Shown piece by piece: positions 57,281 through 64,000 of a stretch of DNA of 64,000 bases. The notes under the pieces are model-generated. The model saw nothing but the letters and a program-made list of their open reading frames with translations. It made no database searches and was not told the DNA's origin. The DNA lies in assembly GCF_002224485.1 (NCBI RefSeq), contig NZ_CP022463.1, forward strand, positions 3,124,577 through 3,188,576, in the 5' to 3' direction. The translations under genes were made by a program, and so were the position numbers. Each line of letters opens with the position of its first letter. Within the stretch, counting starts at the first letter, position 1. This DNA is from Sinomonas sp. R1AF57. Lineage in GTDB: Bacteria; Actinomycetota; Actinomycetes; Actinomycetales; Micrococcaceae.

Positions 57281-57670
57281 ATGAACCTCGTCACCCAGAT
57301 CGCCGCGGGGCTGTCCGCCCTCATCCTCGTGGTCGTCGGGATCCTCGAAATCCGCTTCTACGGAGACCAGCGCTTCCGGCCCATCTTCTACGTGGACCCG
57401 GGAACCGAGGGTGCCGTGCGCATGTGGGCCCAGAACATCGGCGCGGTCAACATCGTCACGGCCGCCGGCATCGCGTCCGGCCTGTGGATGGCCAACGCGG
57501 GAACCGGCCTCGTGCACGGCATGGGCGTCGGGATCGTCGTGTACACGCTCGCGGCCAACCTGCTCCTCGGCCCGTGGCTTGGCGTCACCGAGCGGAGGCT
57601 GTGGGGCAGCGCGATCGGCCAGGCCTCCTTGCCGCTCGTGGGGCTCGTGGCGTTCGCCGTCGCGGGGTGA
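57281..57670 (+). CDS. DUF1304 family small membrane protein
   Basis: A 129-residue protein with four membrane segments (ISALILVVVGILEI-like start, NIVTAAGIASGLWMA, GIVVYTLAANLLLGP, LPLVGLVAFAVAG). It matches DUF1304, which has no assigned function. GAGGAGGCCGCC sets the start. It follows the MDMPI-like gene by 33 bp and is likely co-transcribed under the MarR operator, which hints at a stress or detoxification role. Confidence 0.85.
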   Translation: MNLVTQIAAGLSALILVVVGILEIRFYGDQRFRPIFYVDPGTEGAVRMWAQNIGAVNIVTAAGIASGLWMANAGTGLVHGMGVGIVVYTLAANLLLGPWLGVTERRLWGSAIGQASLPLVGLVAFAVAG

Positions 57671-57746
57671 CCCGCGCGTTACCGCTTGGACGGCGCTGCC
57701 GCGCGCGGCGGCGGCGGGTCGGGGCCGCCGGAAGCGCAGGCCCCAG

Positions 57747-58940
57747 TCAGTCCCGGTGCCTGCGCAGGACGGCGACCAGCACCGCCGCCGCGGCGGCTGC
57801 GGCCGTCATGACGAGGGCCATCGGCACTGCGGAGTCCTCGCCCGCGAGGCCGGGCAGCGGGGACACCACGGCGCCGAACACGAACTGCGAGGCGCCGAGG
57901 AGGGCGGAGCCGCTGCCGGAGACGTGCCGCACCTCCCCGAGCGCGAGGGCCGAGGAGTTGCCCATGACGAACCCGACGCTCGTCACCGCGACCCAGACCG
58001 GGATCGCGAGGATCCATCGTGGCCCGGGAAGGAGCGCCACGGCAAGGATCGCGATGCTGGCCGCGAGGAGGACCGGGACGGCCACGCCGATCATCGCCTG
58101 GGCGCCCAGCCGCCGCACGAGCCGGGACGAGACGTAGCCGGAGGTGATGAGGCCCACGGCGTTCGCGCCGAACAGGACGCCGTACGCGACCGCGGAGAAG
58201 CCCATCACGTTCTGGTAGACGAAGGAGCTCGCGGAGATGTAGGCCATCATCACCGCGAACGTCGTGGCGAACAGCGCCGCGAAGCCGAGGTACCGGGGGA
58301 CGCGGAACAGCTGGGCGAACCCGCCTGCGAGGCTGTGCTTCCCGCGCGCCTCGCGCGGGAGGGTCTCGCGGAAGACCGTCGAGACGCTCAGCATCATGAG
58401 GGCGAACACGAGCCCGAGGACCCACATGATGCCGCGCCACCCGATCGGCCCCTCGAGGAGCGCGCCGATCGACGGCGCGAGGACCGGGGCGACGCCTCCC
58501 ACGGTCATCATGAGGCTCATGGTCCGGGCCGTCTCGTGGCCCTTCGTGAGGTCCACGATGATGGCCCGCGCGATCACGATCCCCGCCGCGCCGCACAGGC
58601 CCTGGAAGAGCCGGCCCACGACGAGCACCTCGAGGCTCGGCGCGATCGCCGCGACCACGCTCGACGCGATCGCACCGACGTTCCCCACCAGCAGCGGGCG
58701 CAGCCGGCCGAACCGGTCCGAGAGCGAGCCGAACACGAGCTGGCCCGCCGCCATCCCGAGCAGGAACCCGGTCAGCGTCAGCTGCACGCCCGACGCCGTG
58801 GCAGCGAACTCCTGCTGCACGCGCGGGAACCCGGGCAGGTACAGGTCGGTCGAAAGCGGCGCGGCCGTCGCGAGGAAGGCGAGGACCAGGAGCCAGCCCG
58901 CGCTGATGCCGCCGCTGCGGTTCAGCGCGTGCGCGGGCAT
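57747..58940 (-). CDS. Bcr/CflA-family drug-resistance MFS exporter
   Basis: A 397-residue, 12-segment exporter. ATAAPLSTDLYLPGFPRVQQ is the N-terminal signature of Bcr/CflA, FGSLSDRFGRLRPLLVG is the loop between segments 2 and 3, and LFQGLCGAAGIVIARAI is the motif-C-like region. It probably exports a drug or metabolite using the proton gradient. The region 57671-57746 behind it shows no clear hairpin. There is no convincing ribosome-binding site upstream (CAACCACCTTCCTACAGCG), so translation may start from a very short leader. Confidence 0.9.
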   Translation of the reverse strand: MPAHALNRSGGISAGWLLVLAFLATAAPLSTDLYLPGFPRVQQEFAATASGVQLTLTGFLLGMAAGQLVFGSLSDRFGRLRPLLVGNVGAIASSVVAAIAPSLEVLVVGRLFQGLCGAAGIVIARAIIVDLTKGHETARTMSLMMTVGGVAPVLAPSIGALLEGPIGWRGIMWVLGLVFALMMLSVSTVFRETLPREARGKHSLAGGFAQLFRVPRYLGFAALFATTFAVMMAYISASSFVYQNVMGFSAVAYGVLFGANAVGLITSGYVSSRLVRRLGAQAMIGVAVPVLLAASIAILAVALLPGPRWILAIPVWVAVTSVGFVMGNSSALALGEVRHVSGSGSALLGASQFVFGAVVSPLPGLAGEDSAVPMALVMTAAAAAAAVLVAVLRRHRD

Positions 58941-59028
58941 CGCTGTAGGAAGGTGGTTGAGACGTCAGGCACCCGACAAGCCTAGGCGGTCTGCCCGTTC
59001 GTGACGCTCCAGGCTCTGCTACCCACAC

Positions 59029-59880
59029 CTAGGAAAGCCAGCCCGGGGTCCGGGCGAGGACCTCGGGGTGCTCCTCGACGTACCGTCGCAGCCCGCCCGT
59101 GCGGGGAACCTTGACGGGCTCGGGCCAGCGGGGCTCGAGGTAGTCGCCGAGGGTCACGCCGCGCAGCTTGCGCCCGATGAGGGGGACGACCCAGTCCTGC
59201 AGCCACGTGCGCTGCTGCGACACCCACTCGCGGGCCGTGCGGCGCGCGGGCTCCTCCCATTCCTTGGGCTCCATGCGGTGCGGGACCCCGAGGTGGTCCA
59301 GGACCTGGCGGGCGAGGAACTTGTGGCCCGCCTTGGACATGTGGAGGCGGTCGGAGTCCCACATGCGCCGATCGGCGTACTCGTCGAAGCACCAGTAGTC
59401 CACGAGCACGGCGTCGAGTTCGCGCGCCAGCGCGCGCACATGGGCGTTGTACTGCCAGTTGCGGCGCTTGAGGGGCTCGAGGAGAGGGTTGACCTTGACG
59501 TCGTAGCCGGTGAAGAGCACCAGCGTGGCGCCCGTCTCGGCGAGGGCCCGGGCGAGTCCGCTGTACTCGGCGAGCAGGTCGTCCATGTCGGTGCCGAGGT
59601 CGAGGATGTCGTTCCCGCCGGCGTAGAGCGTGACGAGGGTCGGCTCCATCGCGAGGGCCGGCTCGAGCTGGTCCGCGATGATCTGCCGCAGCCGCTTCGA
59701 GCGCACCGCGAGGTTTGCGTACTCCCAGCCCTTCTCGGCTTTGGCGAGCTTCTCGGCGACGCGGTCGGCCCAGCCGCGGACTCCGTTGGGCAGGAGGGGG
59801 TTCCAGTCCCCCACGCCCTCGGTGAAGGAGTCGCCCAGGGCGACGAACCTCCTCCGGCTCCCGGACACGCGCTCAGCCAC
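59029..59880 (-). CDS. SGNH/GDSL-family hydrolase (second paralogue)
   Basis: A 283-residue cytoplasmic hydrolase with FVALGDSFTEGVGD (Ser nucleophile), ANLAVRSKRL (Gly), YAGGNDILDL (Asn) and WDSDRLHMSKAGH (Asp/His). It is clearly related to the protein at 41075-41842 but has a longer C-terminus (WLQDWVVPLIGRKLRGVTLG). The start is GTG; TAGACT (59887-59892) is 6 nt upstream, predicting a leaderless transcript. It is divergent from the MFS-TetR pair. The substrate is unknown. Confidence 0.88.
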   Translation of the reverse strand: MAERVSGSRRRFVALGDSFTEGVGDWNPLLPNGVRGWADRVAEKLAKAEKGWEYANLAVRSKRLRQIIADQLEPALAMEPTLVTLYAGGNDILDLGTDMDDLLAEYSGLARALAETGATLVLFTGYDVKVNPLLEPLKRRNWQYNAHVRALARELDAVLVDYWCFDEYADRRMWDSDRLHMSKAGHKFLARQVLDHLGVPHRMEPKEWEEPARRTAREWVSQQRTWLQDWVVPLIGRKLRGVTLGDYLEPRWPEPVKVPRTGGLRRYVEEHPEVLARTPGWLS

Positions 59881-59949
59881 GCCGGGAGTCTAGGCGCGGC
59901 AGGCCACGCGCAGCCGACGCCCGGGTTAACGCGAGACGACATGCGGCGC

Positions 59950-59993
59950 GGGTGAACACTCGTTTACCCTTGGAGGTAAACGCACGTTCACCC
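59950..59993. promoter_or_regulatory. Four-half-site TetR operator upstream of the MFS gene
   Basis: A 44-bp palindrome (arms 59950-59968 and 59975-59993, 16 of 19 positions symmetric) contains four copies of GTRAAC. They are GTGAAC 59952-59957, GTTTAC 59962-59967, GTAAAC 59976-59981 and GTTCAC 59986-59991. Each neighbouring pair forms an inverted repeat with a 4-bp spacer, and the pair centres are 24 bp apart. This fits two TetR dimers side by side. The TetR gene at 61984 is the expected source. Confidence 0.7.
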
Positions 59994-60013
59994 TTCCCAG
60001 CTCCGAAGGATCC

Positions 60014-61987
60014 ATGAGCACCTCCCCGCACGCCGCCCCCACTCCCGCCGCACCCGGACGCCGCGACAGCAGCACGCCGGCCGGGCGCCGTCGTGCGCCC
60101 TGGCTCCTCACGCTGGTGCTGTCCCTCTCGGGGACGCTGGTCGCGCTGCAGCAGACGCTCGTCGTCCCGCTCCTGCCGGACTTCCCGAAGATCCTCGGCG
60201 TCTCCCCGGAGGACGCCTCGTGGCTCGTGACCGCGACCCTCCTGACCGCGGCCGTCGCGACCCCCATCGTGTCCAAGCTCGCGGACATGTTCGGGAAGAA
60301 GCTCATGATGCTCGTGTGCCTCGGGGTCATGATCGCAGGCTCCGTGGTCGCCGCCGTGGGGCTCGGGTTCGCCTGGGTCATCGTCGGACGGGCGCTGCAG
60401 GGCTTCTCGGCCTCGCTCATCCCCGTGGGGATCAGCATCATGCGGGACGAGCTCCCGCCGAAGAGGGTGGGCGGCGCGGTCGCCCTCATGTCCGCGACGC
60501 TCGGGATCGGCGGGGCGCTGGGCCTGCCGCTGGCCGGCGTCATCTACGACAACCTCGGCTGGCACAGCCTCTTCTGGGTCACCGGCGCCGCGGGCGTAGC
60601 GATGTTCGCCGCGATCCTCGGCAGCATCCCCGAGTCGCGGGTCAAGACGCCAGGCCGCTTCGACCTCCCCGGCGCGCTCCTGCTCTCCGCCGCCCTCGTC
60701 GCGCTGCTGCTCGCGGTGACGAAGGGCGGAACGTGGGGCTGGGGCAGCCCGGCGGTCCTCGGCCTGTTCCTCGCCGCCGCGGCGCTGCTCGCGGTGTGGT
60801 TCCCCTACGAGCTGCGGGTCGGCGCCCCGATGGTGGACCTGCGCACGTCCGCCCGCCGGCCGGTGCTGCTGACGAACATCGCCTCGGTCCTCGTGGGCTT
60901 CTCGATGTTCGCGAACCTCCTCCTTGCCTCGCAGCAGCTCCAGTTCCCCACCGCGACCGGCTACGGGTTCGGCCTCACCGTGCTCGAGGCCGGCCTGGTC
61001 ATGGTCCCGTCCGGCCTGGTCATGGCGGTCTTCGCGCCGGTCTCGGGAGCGATGATCAATCGGCTCGGCGGCCGCCTCACGCTCATCATCGGCGCCGCGG
61101 TCCTCGCCGTGAGCTACGTGTTCCGCGTCTTCTTCTCCGGCTCCGTGCTCGAGGTCGCGATCGGCGCGACCCTCGTCAGCATCGGCACCGCGATCGCGTA
61201 TGCGCCCATGCCGACCCTCATCATGGGCTCCGTGCCCGTCACCGAGACGGCGAGCGCGAACGGGCTCAACGCGCTCCTGCGGGCGGTCGGGACCTCGGCC
61301 TCGAGCGCCGCGGTGGCCGCGTTCCTCTCCACCGTGGTCGTGCACCGCGGGGACGCCACCTTCCCCTCCGCCGATGCCTTCCACGACGTGTACTGGATGG
61401 CCGCCGTGGCCGCGCTCGGCGCCATCGCCGTCGTCTGGTTCGTCCCCAAGCCGACCCCCACGACGGTGCACGCGGCGCGGGAAGGCGGCGACGTCGTCGT
61501 GCGCGGGATCCTCCGCACGGGGGCCGGGACGCCGGCCACGCGCGGGCTGGTCACCGTGCTCACGCTCGACGGCACGCCCATGGACTGGGCGCGGATCGAC
61601 ACCGAGGGCCGGTTCTCGGTTGCGGTCCCCGAGGCCGGGCAGTACCTCGCGGTCGCGACGGCGCCGGGCTGGGCGCCGTCGGCCCGGGTCGTGCGGCTCG
61701 AGCCGGAGACGCCGCACGAGCTGCTGCTCGGCGAGGAGCAGGCACTGCACGGGATGGTGCACGACGCCGCCGGCGCACCGGTGCGCGGGGCGGTCCTCTC
61801 CGTCGTGGGCTGGGAAGGCGCGTTCGAGGGCACGGCCCGCACGGACGACGACGGCCGCTACCGCCTCCTGCTGCCCCCGGCCGGACGCTACGTCGTGAGC
61901 CTGCTCGACCCGGCGACCGAGCACGCCCAGGCCCGCAAGGTGCACATCGAGACTCGCTCGCAGCAGCTCGACTGGGTCACGCCGTGA
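60014..61987 (+). CDS. DHA2-type MFS exporter with a C-terminal carboxypeptidase-regulatory-like domain
   Basis: A 657-residue protein. Residues ~25-475 are a 14-segment DHA2 transporter (LSLSGTLVALQQTLVVPLLP, SKLADMFGKKLMMLV, GRALQGFSASLIPVG). The last ~180 residues form two beta-sandwich repeats, VVVRGILRTGAGTPATRGLV...DTEGRFSVAVPEAGQY and LHGMVHDAAGAPVRGAVL...DDDGRYRLLLPPAGRY. These resemble carboxypeptidase-regulatory/Cna-B-like domains and are rare on transporters. It probably exports a toxic compound and is repressed by the TetR encoded by the overlapping gene. Confidence 0.87.
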   Translation: MSTSPHAAPTPAAPGRRDSSTPAGRRRAPWLLTLVLSLSGTLVALQQTLVVPLLPDFPKILGVSPEDASWLVTATLLTAAVATPIVSKLADMFGKKLMMLVCLGVMIAGSVVAAVGLGFAWVIVGRALQGFSASLIPVGISIMRDELPPKRVGGAVALMSATLGIGGALGLPLAGVIYDNLGWHSLFWVTGAAGVAMFAAILGSIPESRVKTPGRFDLPGALLLSAALVALLLAVTKGGTWGWGSPAVLGLFLAAAALLAVWFPYELRVGAPMVDLRTSARRPVLLTNIASVLVGFSMFANLLLASQQLQFPTATGYGFGLTVLEAGLVMVPSGLVMAVFAPVSGAMINRLGGRLTLIIGAAVLAVSYVFRVFFSGSVLEVAIGATLVSIGTAIAYAPMPTLIMGSVPVTETASANGLNALLRAVGTSASSAAVAAFLSTVVVHRGDATFPSADAFHDVYWMAAVAALGAIAVVWFVPKPTPTTVHAAREGGDVVVRGILRTGAGTPATRGLVTVLTLDGTPMDWARIDTEGRFSVAVPEAGQYLAVATAPGWAPSARVVRLEPETPHELLLGEEQALHGMVHDAAGAPVRGAVLSVVGWEGAFEGTARTDDDGRYRLLLPPAGRYVVSLLDPATEHAQARKVHIETRSQQLDWVTP

Positions 61988-62520
61988 GTGCGCGCGACGC
62001 GATCCTGGCCGCCGCGCACGGGCTGTTCGGGGCGCGCGGCTACCGGGCCGTCACGGTGCGGGAGATCGCGGCGGCGGCCGGCTGCTCGCCCGCGCTCGTG
62101 ATCAAGCACTTCGGGTCCAAGGAGCAGCTCTTCGCCCAGACCCGCCCCGACGACGCCCTCACCCACGCCATCACCGCGCCGCGCTCCGAGCTCGGGGAGG
62201 CCCTCGTGTTCCGCGTGCTCATGCGCCGCGAGCGGGATCTGCCGGAGCCGTGGATCACGATGTCCCGCAACGTCCGGGAGCTGCCCGACTCGGAGGCGGC
62301 CCGGGACGCGACCCGCGAGCAGCTCCTGGCCTGGATGGCCGACCTCATGGGCGACACGTCGCCGGGGCGGCGGCACGCCGAGGTGGTGTGCTCGCTCATG
62401 CTCGGGCTCGCGGAGGGCACCCGCACGCTCGGGCTGCTCGCGGCGCCCGGGTGGGAGTTCGACGACGCCGTGCGGCACTACGGCGCGATCATCCAGGCGG
62501 AGATCGACCGGGTCCCGTGA
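61984..62520 (+). CDS. TetR-family transcriptional regulator
   Basis: A 178-residue repressor with an N-terminal helix-turn-helix (ARDAILAAAHGLFGARGYRA, VREIAAAAGCSPALVIKHFG, SKEQLF). The C-terminal ligand domain is short for the family. The GTG start overlaps the MFS stop (GTGA), so repressor and exporter are made together. The four-half-site palindrome at 59950-59993 is its likely target, giving autoregulation through the shared operon. Confidence 0.9.
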   Translation: MSARDAILAAAHGLFGARGYRAVTVREIAAAAGCSPALVIKHFGSKEQLFAQTRPDDALTHAITAPRSELGEALVFRVLMRRERDLPEPWITMSRNVRELPDSEAARDATREQLLAWMADLMGDTSPGRRHAEVVCSLMLGLAEGTRTLGLLAAPGWEFDDAVRHYGAIIQAEIDRVP

Positions 62521-62590
62521 GCCGGGCGGGGCAGGGCGGCGGGCGGGGCGGCGGGCGGGGCGCCGGTCGTCCGGCCGGGCGTCAGCGCTC

Positions 62591-62639
62591 GATCGGTGCC
62601 ACACCGCATGACCGGTGCTGCCCGGCACCGATCATGCGG
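62591..62639. repeat. Competing inverted repeats between convergent genes
   Basis: One hairpin pairs 62604-62618 with 62625-62639 (14 of 15 pairs, one C-A mismatch, 6-nt loop). A competing 10-bp pairing joins GATCGGTGCC (62591-62600) with GGCACCGATC (62624-62633). Only one can form at a time. The element lies between the TetR and ATPase stops and probably terminates both. Nothing else is recognisable in 62521-62692. Confidence 0.6.
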
Positions 62640-62692
62640 GCAAGGGCCGACCGTGGGACGCACCCCGTCGGAGCCGGACGGCGAACCCGGCG

Positions 62693-64000
62693 TCAGCGCA
62701 GCACGATGTCGACCGGATTCGCCTGGGACGCCGGACCGCCCGGGACTGCAGGCCCCTCGATGAGGCCCGACCTGTTGGTGCGCTTGTCCCGGAGGATCTC
62801 CGTGACCGAGCCCAGGTACCGCGAGAGGTCGATGACGTTCTCCGGCGCGGCGAGCAGGAGCTGGAACCCGAACTCGTGCAGGGCCGAGATGCCTGCCCCG
62901 GCGAACTCCTCGGACGCGAGCACGAAGGCCTCGTCCATCATGACCGTCCCGTAGCTCGTGAACCCCTGCTCTGCGATGCCCAGTTGGTAGCTCAGGGCGG
63001 CGGCCATGATGAACGCGGTGAAGCGCTGCCGCTCGCCGCCGGACATCGAGCCGGTGTCGGCGTGCACGAACACCTCATCCCGCGGCTCCCCTGTCGCCGC
63101 GTCCCGGGACACCCGGTGCTCCTTGCACGAGATGAACACGTGGGCCCTCGTGTCCAGGACCTCCGCGCGCCACCGGCGGTCCTCGGGCGTCTGGGACGCG
63201 AGCCGCTTCACGAGGCCCTCGAGGGTCTTGTAGCGGATGGTGAGCTGGTCCTCGCCGGGCGAGCCCGCGCCGTCGTGCGTGCCCGGGGCCGACGCTGGCA
63301 CCGACGCCGCCGAGACGGCCGACGGCGCGTGGCGCGCCTTGAGCGCCGAGACGATCGCATCCTTGAACTGCTTCGCGGACGCGGGCACGGTCTGGCGGAT
63401 GTCCAGCTCGAGATAGGAGCCCTCGTGGAAGTCCACTCCGGCGAGGATCGAGTTCAGCGGCAGGATGCGCGCGGCGATCCCGCGGCGCTCCTCGTCCAGG
63501 AGGTGGAGCAGGGTCGAGAAGGACTCGTGCGTGCGCTGCGCGAAGAACTCCCGGAACTGGGACTCCTGGGCGGGCAGGCCCTCGGTCACGATCTGGTGGT
63601 AGCGGTCCTCGAAGGCGTCTGCCGCCGCGACAGAGGTGCCGTGGTCCGCCGAGACGACCGATCCCCAGTCCCGCTGGAACTGCTCGAAGATGCGCGTGAG
63701 CCGCTCGGCGGCGGCCTGCGCGCGGCTCTCGGCGGCGTGGATCCTGGCGGCGAGCTGGGCCTGGACCTCCGCGGCGATGCGTTCGAGGTCGTGCTGGTCG
63801 CCGGGCTCGCCGAACTCGGCGAAGAGCGGCGCGAGCATTCCCGTCGCCGCGTCCGACGGCGGTGCTGCCGCCAGCCGCGAGCGCGCGGCGTCGAGGACGC
63901 GGTCGGCGGACGAGAGCTGGCTGTCGAGCTGGCAGTACTCGCTGCCGAGGACGGCTGCGGCCTCGGTGGATGCCTGGTGCTCGGCGCGGGCCGCCTCGAC
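62693..64000 (-). CDS. SMC/MukB-like ATPase, C-terminal part (JetC/MksB type), runs off the right edge
   Basis: The visible 435 residues are the C-terminal end of a larger protein; the frame is open through 64000. A coiled-coil stretch (EVQAQLAARIHAAESRAQAA, AAERLTRIFEQFQRDW) leads to an ATPase head with signature GSMSGGERQRFTAF and Walker B GTVMMDEAFVLASEEFAG, then LHEFGFQLLLAAPENVIDL. This matches the MukB-like JetC/MksB ATPases of Wadjet/MksBEF condensins, which act on plasmid DNA. The Walker A part is outside the window. A Gly/Ala/Ser insert (about residues 235-252 of the visible part) holds an 11-mer copy. In Wadjet loci jetD usually follows jetC, but here a convergent TetR gene follows. 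Confidence 0.78.
   Translation of the reverse strand, partial: VEAARAEHQASTEAAAVLGSEYCQLDSQLSSADRVLDAARSRLAAAPPSDAATGMLAPLFAEFGEPGDQHDLERIAAEVQAQLAARIHAAESRAQAAAERLTRIFEQFQRDWGSVVSADHGTSVAAADAFEDRYHQIVTEGLPAQESQFREFFAQRTHESFSTLLHLLDEERRGIAARILPLNSILAGVDFHEGSYLELDIRQTVPASAKQFKDAIVSALKARHAPSAVSAASVPASAPGTHDGAGSPGEDQLTIRYKTLEGLVKRLASQTPEDRRWRAEVLDTRAHVFISCKEHRVSRDAATGEPRDEVFVHADTGSMSGGERQRFTAFIMAAALSYQLGIAEQGFTSYGTVMMDEAFVLASEEFAGAGISALHEFGFQLLLAAPENVIDLSRYLGSVTEILRDKRTNRSGLIEGPAVPGGPASQANPVDIVLR

Larger units (their letters stand above)
5615..63278. repeat. Dispersed 11-mer GCACGACGGCG, 23 exact copies
   Basis: Plus-strand copies start at 5615, 10323, 16977, 21929, 23631, 31417, 39726, 41018, 43663, 47200, 48243, 52558, 53786 and 54828. 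Minus-strand copies (CGCCGTCGTGC) start at 6313, 10340, 16458, 36973, 44347, 51919, 56924, 60086 and 63268. Nineteen are in coding regions in several frames, often in disordered linkers (AHDG, THDG, STTA, RRRAP). Four are intergenic, two of them forming the terminator at 10320-10353. Coordinates give the outer limits of the set, not one continuous element. Confidence 0.85.

Noticed and set aside
5615-63278. The 11-mer as a strand-polar FtsK-type (KOPS) word
   Set aside because: Orientation is 14 plus to 9 minus with no switch point, so there is no support for strong polarity in this window. The full chromosome is needed.
1-64000. tRNA genes, CRISPR arrays, insertion sequences, integrases or prophage genes
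   Set aside because: None recognised on either strand. The repeats found are short palindromes or coding repeats, not arrays with spacers.

Overview
The window is high-G+C DNA from an actinobacterium, most likely a member of the Micrococcaceae (Arthrobacter/Sinomonas-like). Supporting signs are the rRNA leader with the TTTGAGAACTCAATAG box, mycothiol-era enzymes, a PucR regulator, a DUF222/HNH gene, LGFP repeats and many GTGA/ATGA gene overlaps. The genus is inferred from gene style, not proven.

Layout. 1-1512: leftward leader and tandem promoters of an rRNA operon whose 16S gene lies just outside the left edge, next to the rpmB-rpmG-rpsN operon. 1513-8655: a glycosyltransferase, a lipoprotein/LGFP cell-wall pair, an F420-type oxidoreductase, an alpha/beta hydrolase and a large acyl-CoA dehydrogenase. 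8687-16330: a CPA1 antiporter, then an ABC importer-CaiB-HMG-CoA-lyase-like operon with a divergent IclR regulator. 16420-28259: permease, MFS and M20 genes, then PucR facing a gabT-CaiB-gcdH-aldehyde dehydrogenase operon that reads as 5-aminovalerate/glutarate catabolism. 28381-35219: phosphoesterase, HIBCH-GATase-GST operon, and argE with an MHS transporter. 35275-37018: a frameshifted DUF222/HNH gene. 37167-42390: enoyl-CoA hydratase, then a flavin-based transmembrane electron-transfer operon (ferric-reductase-like protein, FMN-binding protein, ApbE), SGNH hydrolase and MarR. 42738-46399: membrane-anchored trypsin-like protease, LLM flavoenzyme, GluQRS. 46463-51687: a leftward operon joining an unusual molybdopterin oxidoreductase, a small helical protein, a type III polyketide synthase and an FAD monooxygenase. 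51827-62520: App1-like phosphatase, GNAT-AAA fusion, NERD protein, MhuD-like protein, MarR/MDMPI pair, two MFS exporters, a second SGNH hydrolase and a TetR. 62693-64000: the C-terminal part of a large SMC/MukB-like ATPase running off the right edge.

The signal no single gene explains is a dispersed 11-mer, GCACGACGGCG. I find 23 exact copies on both strands, in coding and intergenic DNA, one pair forming a terminator hairpin. This resembles the behaviour of DNA-uptake or other genome-architecture words. The window also shows a recurring promoter layout (TANNNT, 6-7 nt, start codon) that predicts leaderless transcripts, and several long intergenic inverted repeats. No tRNA, CRISPR array, insertion sequence or prophage was seen.
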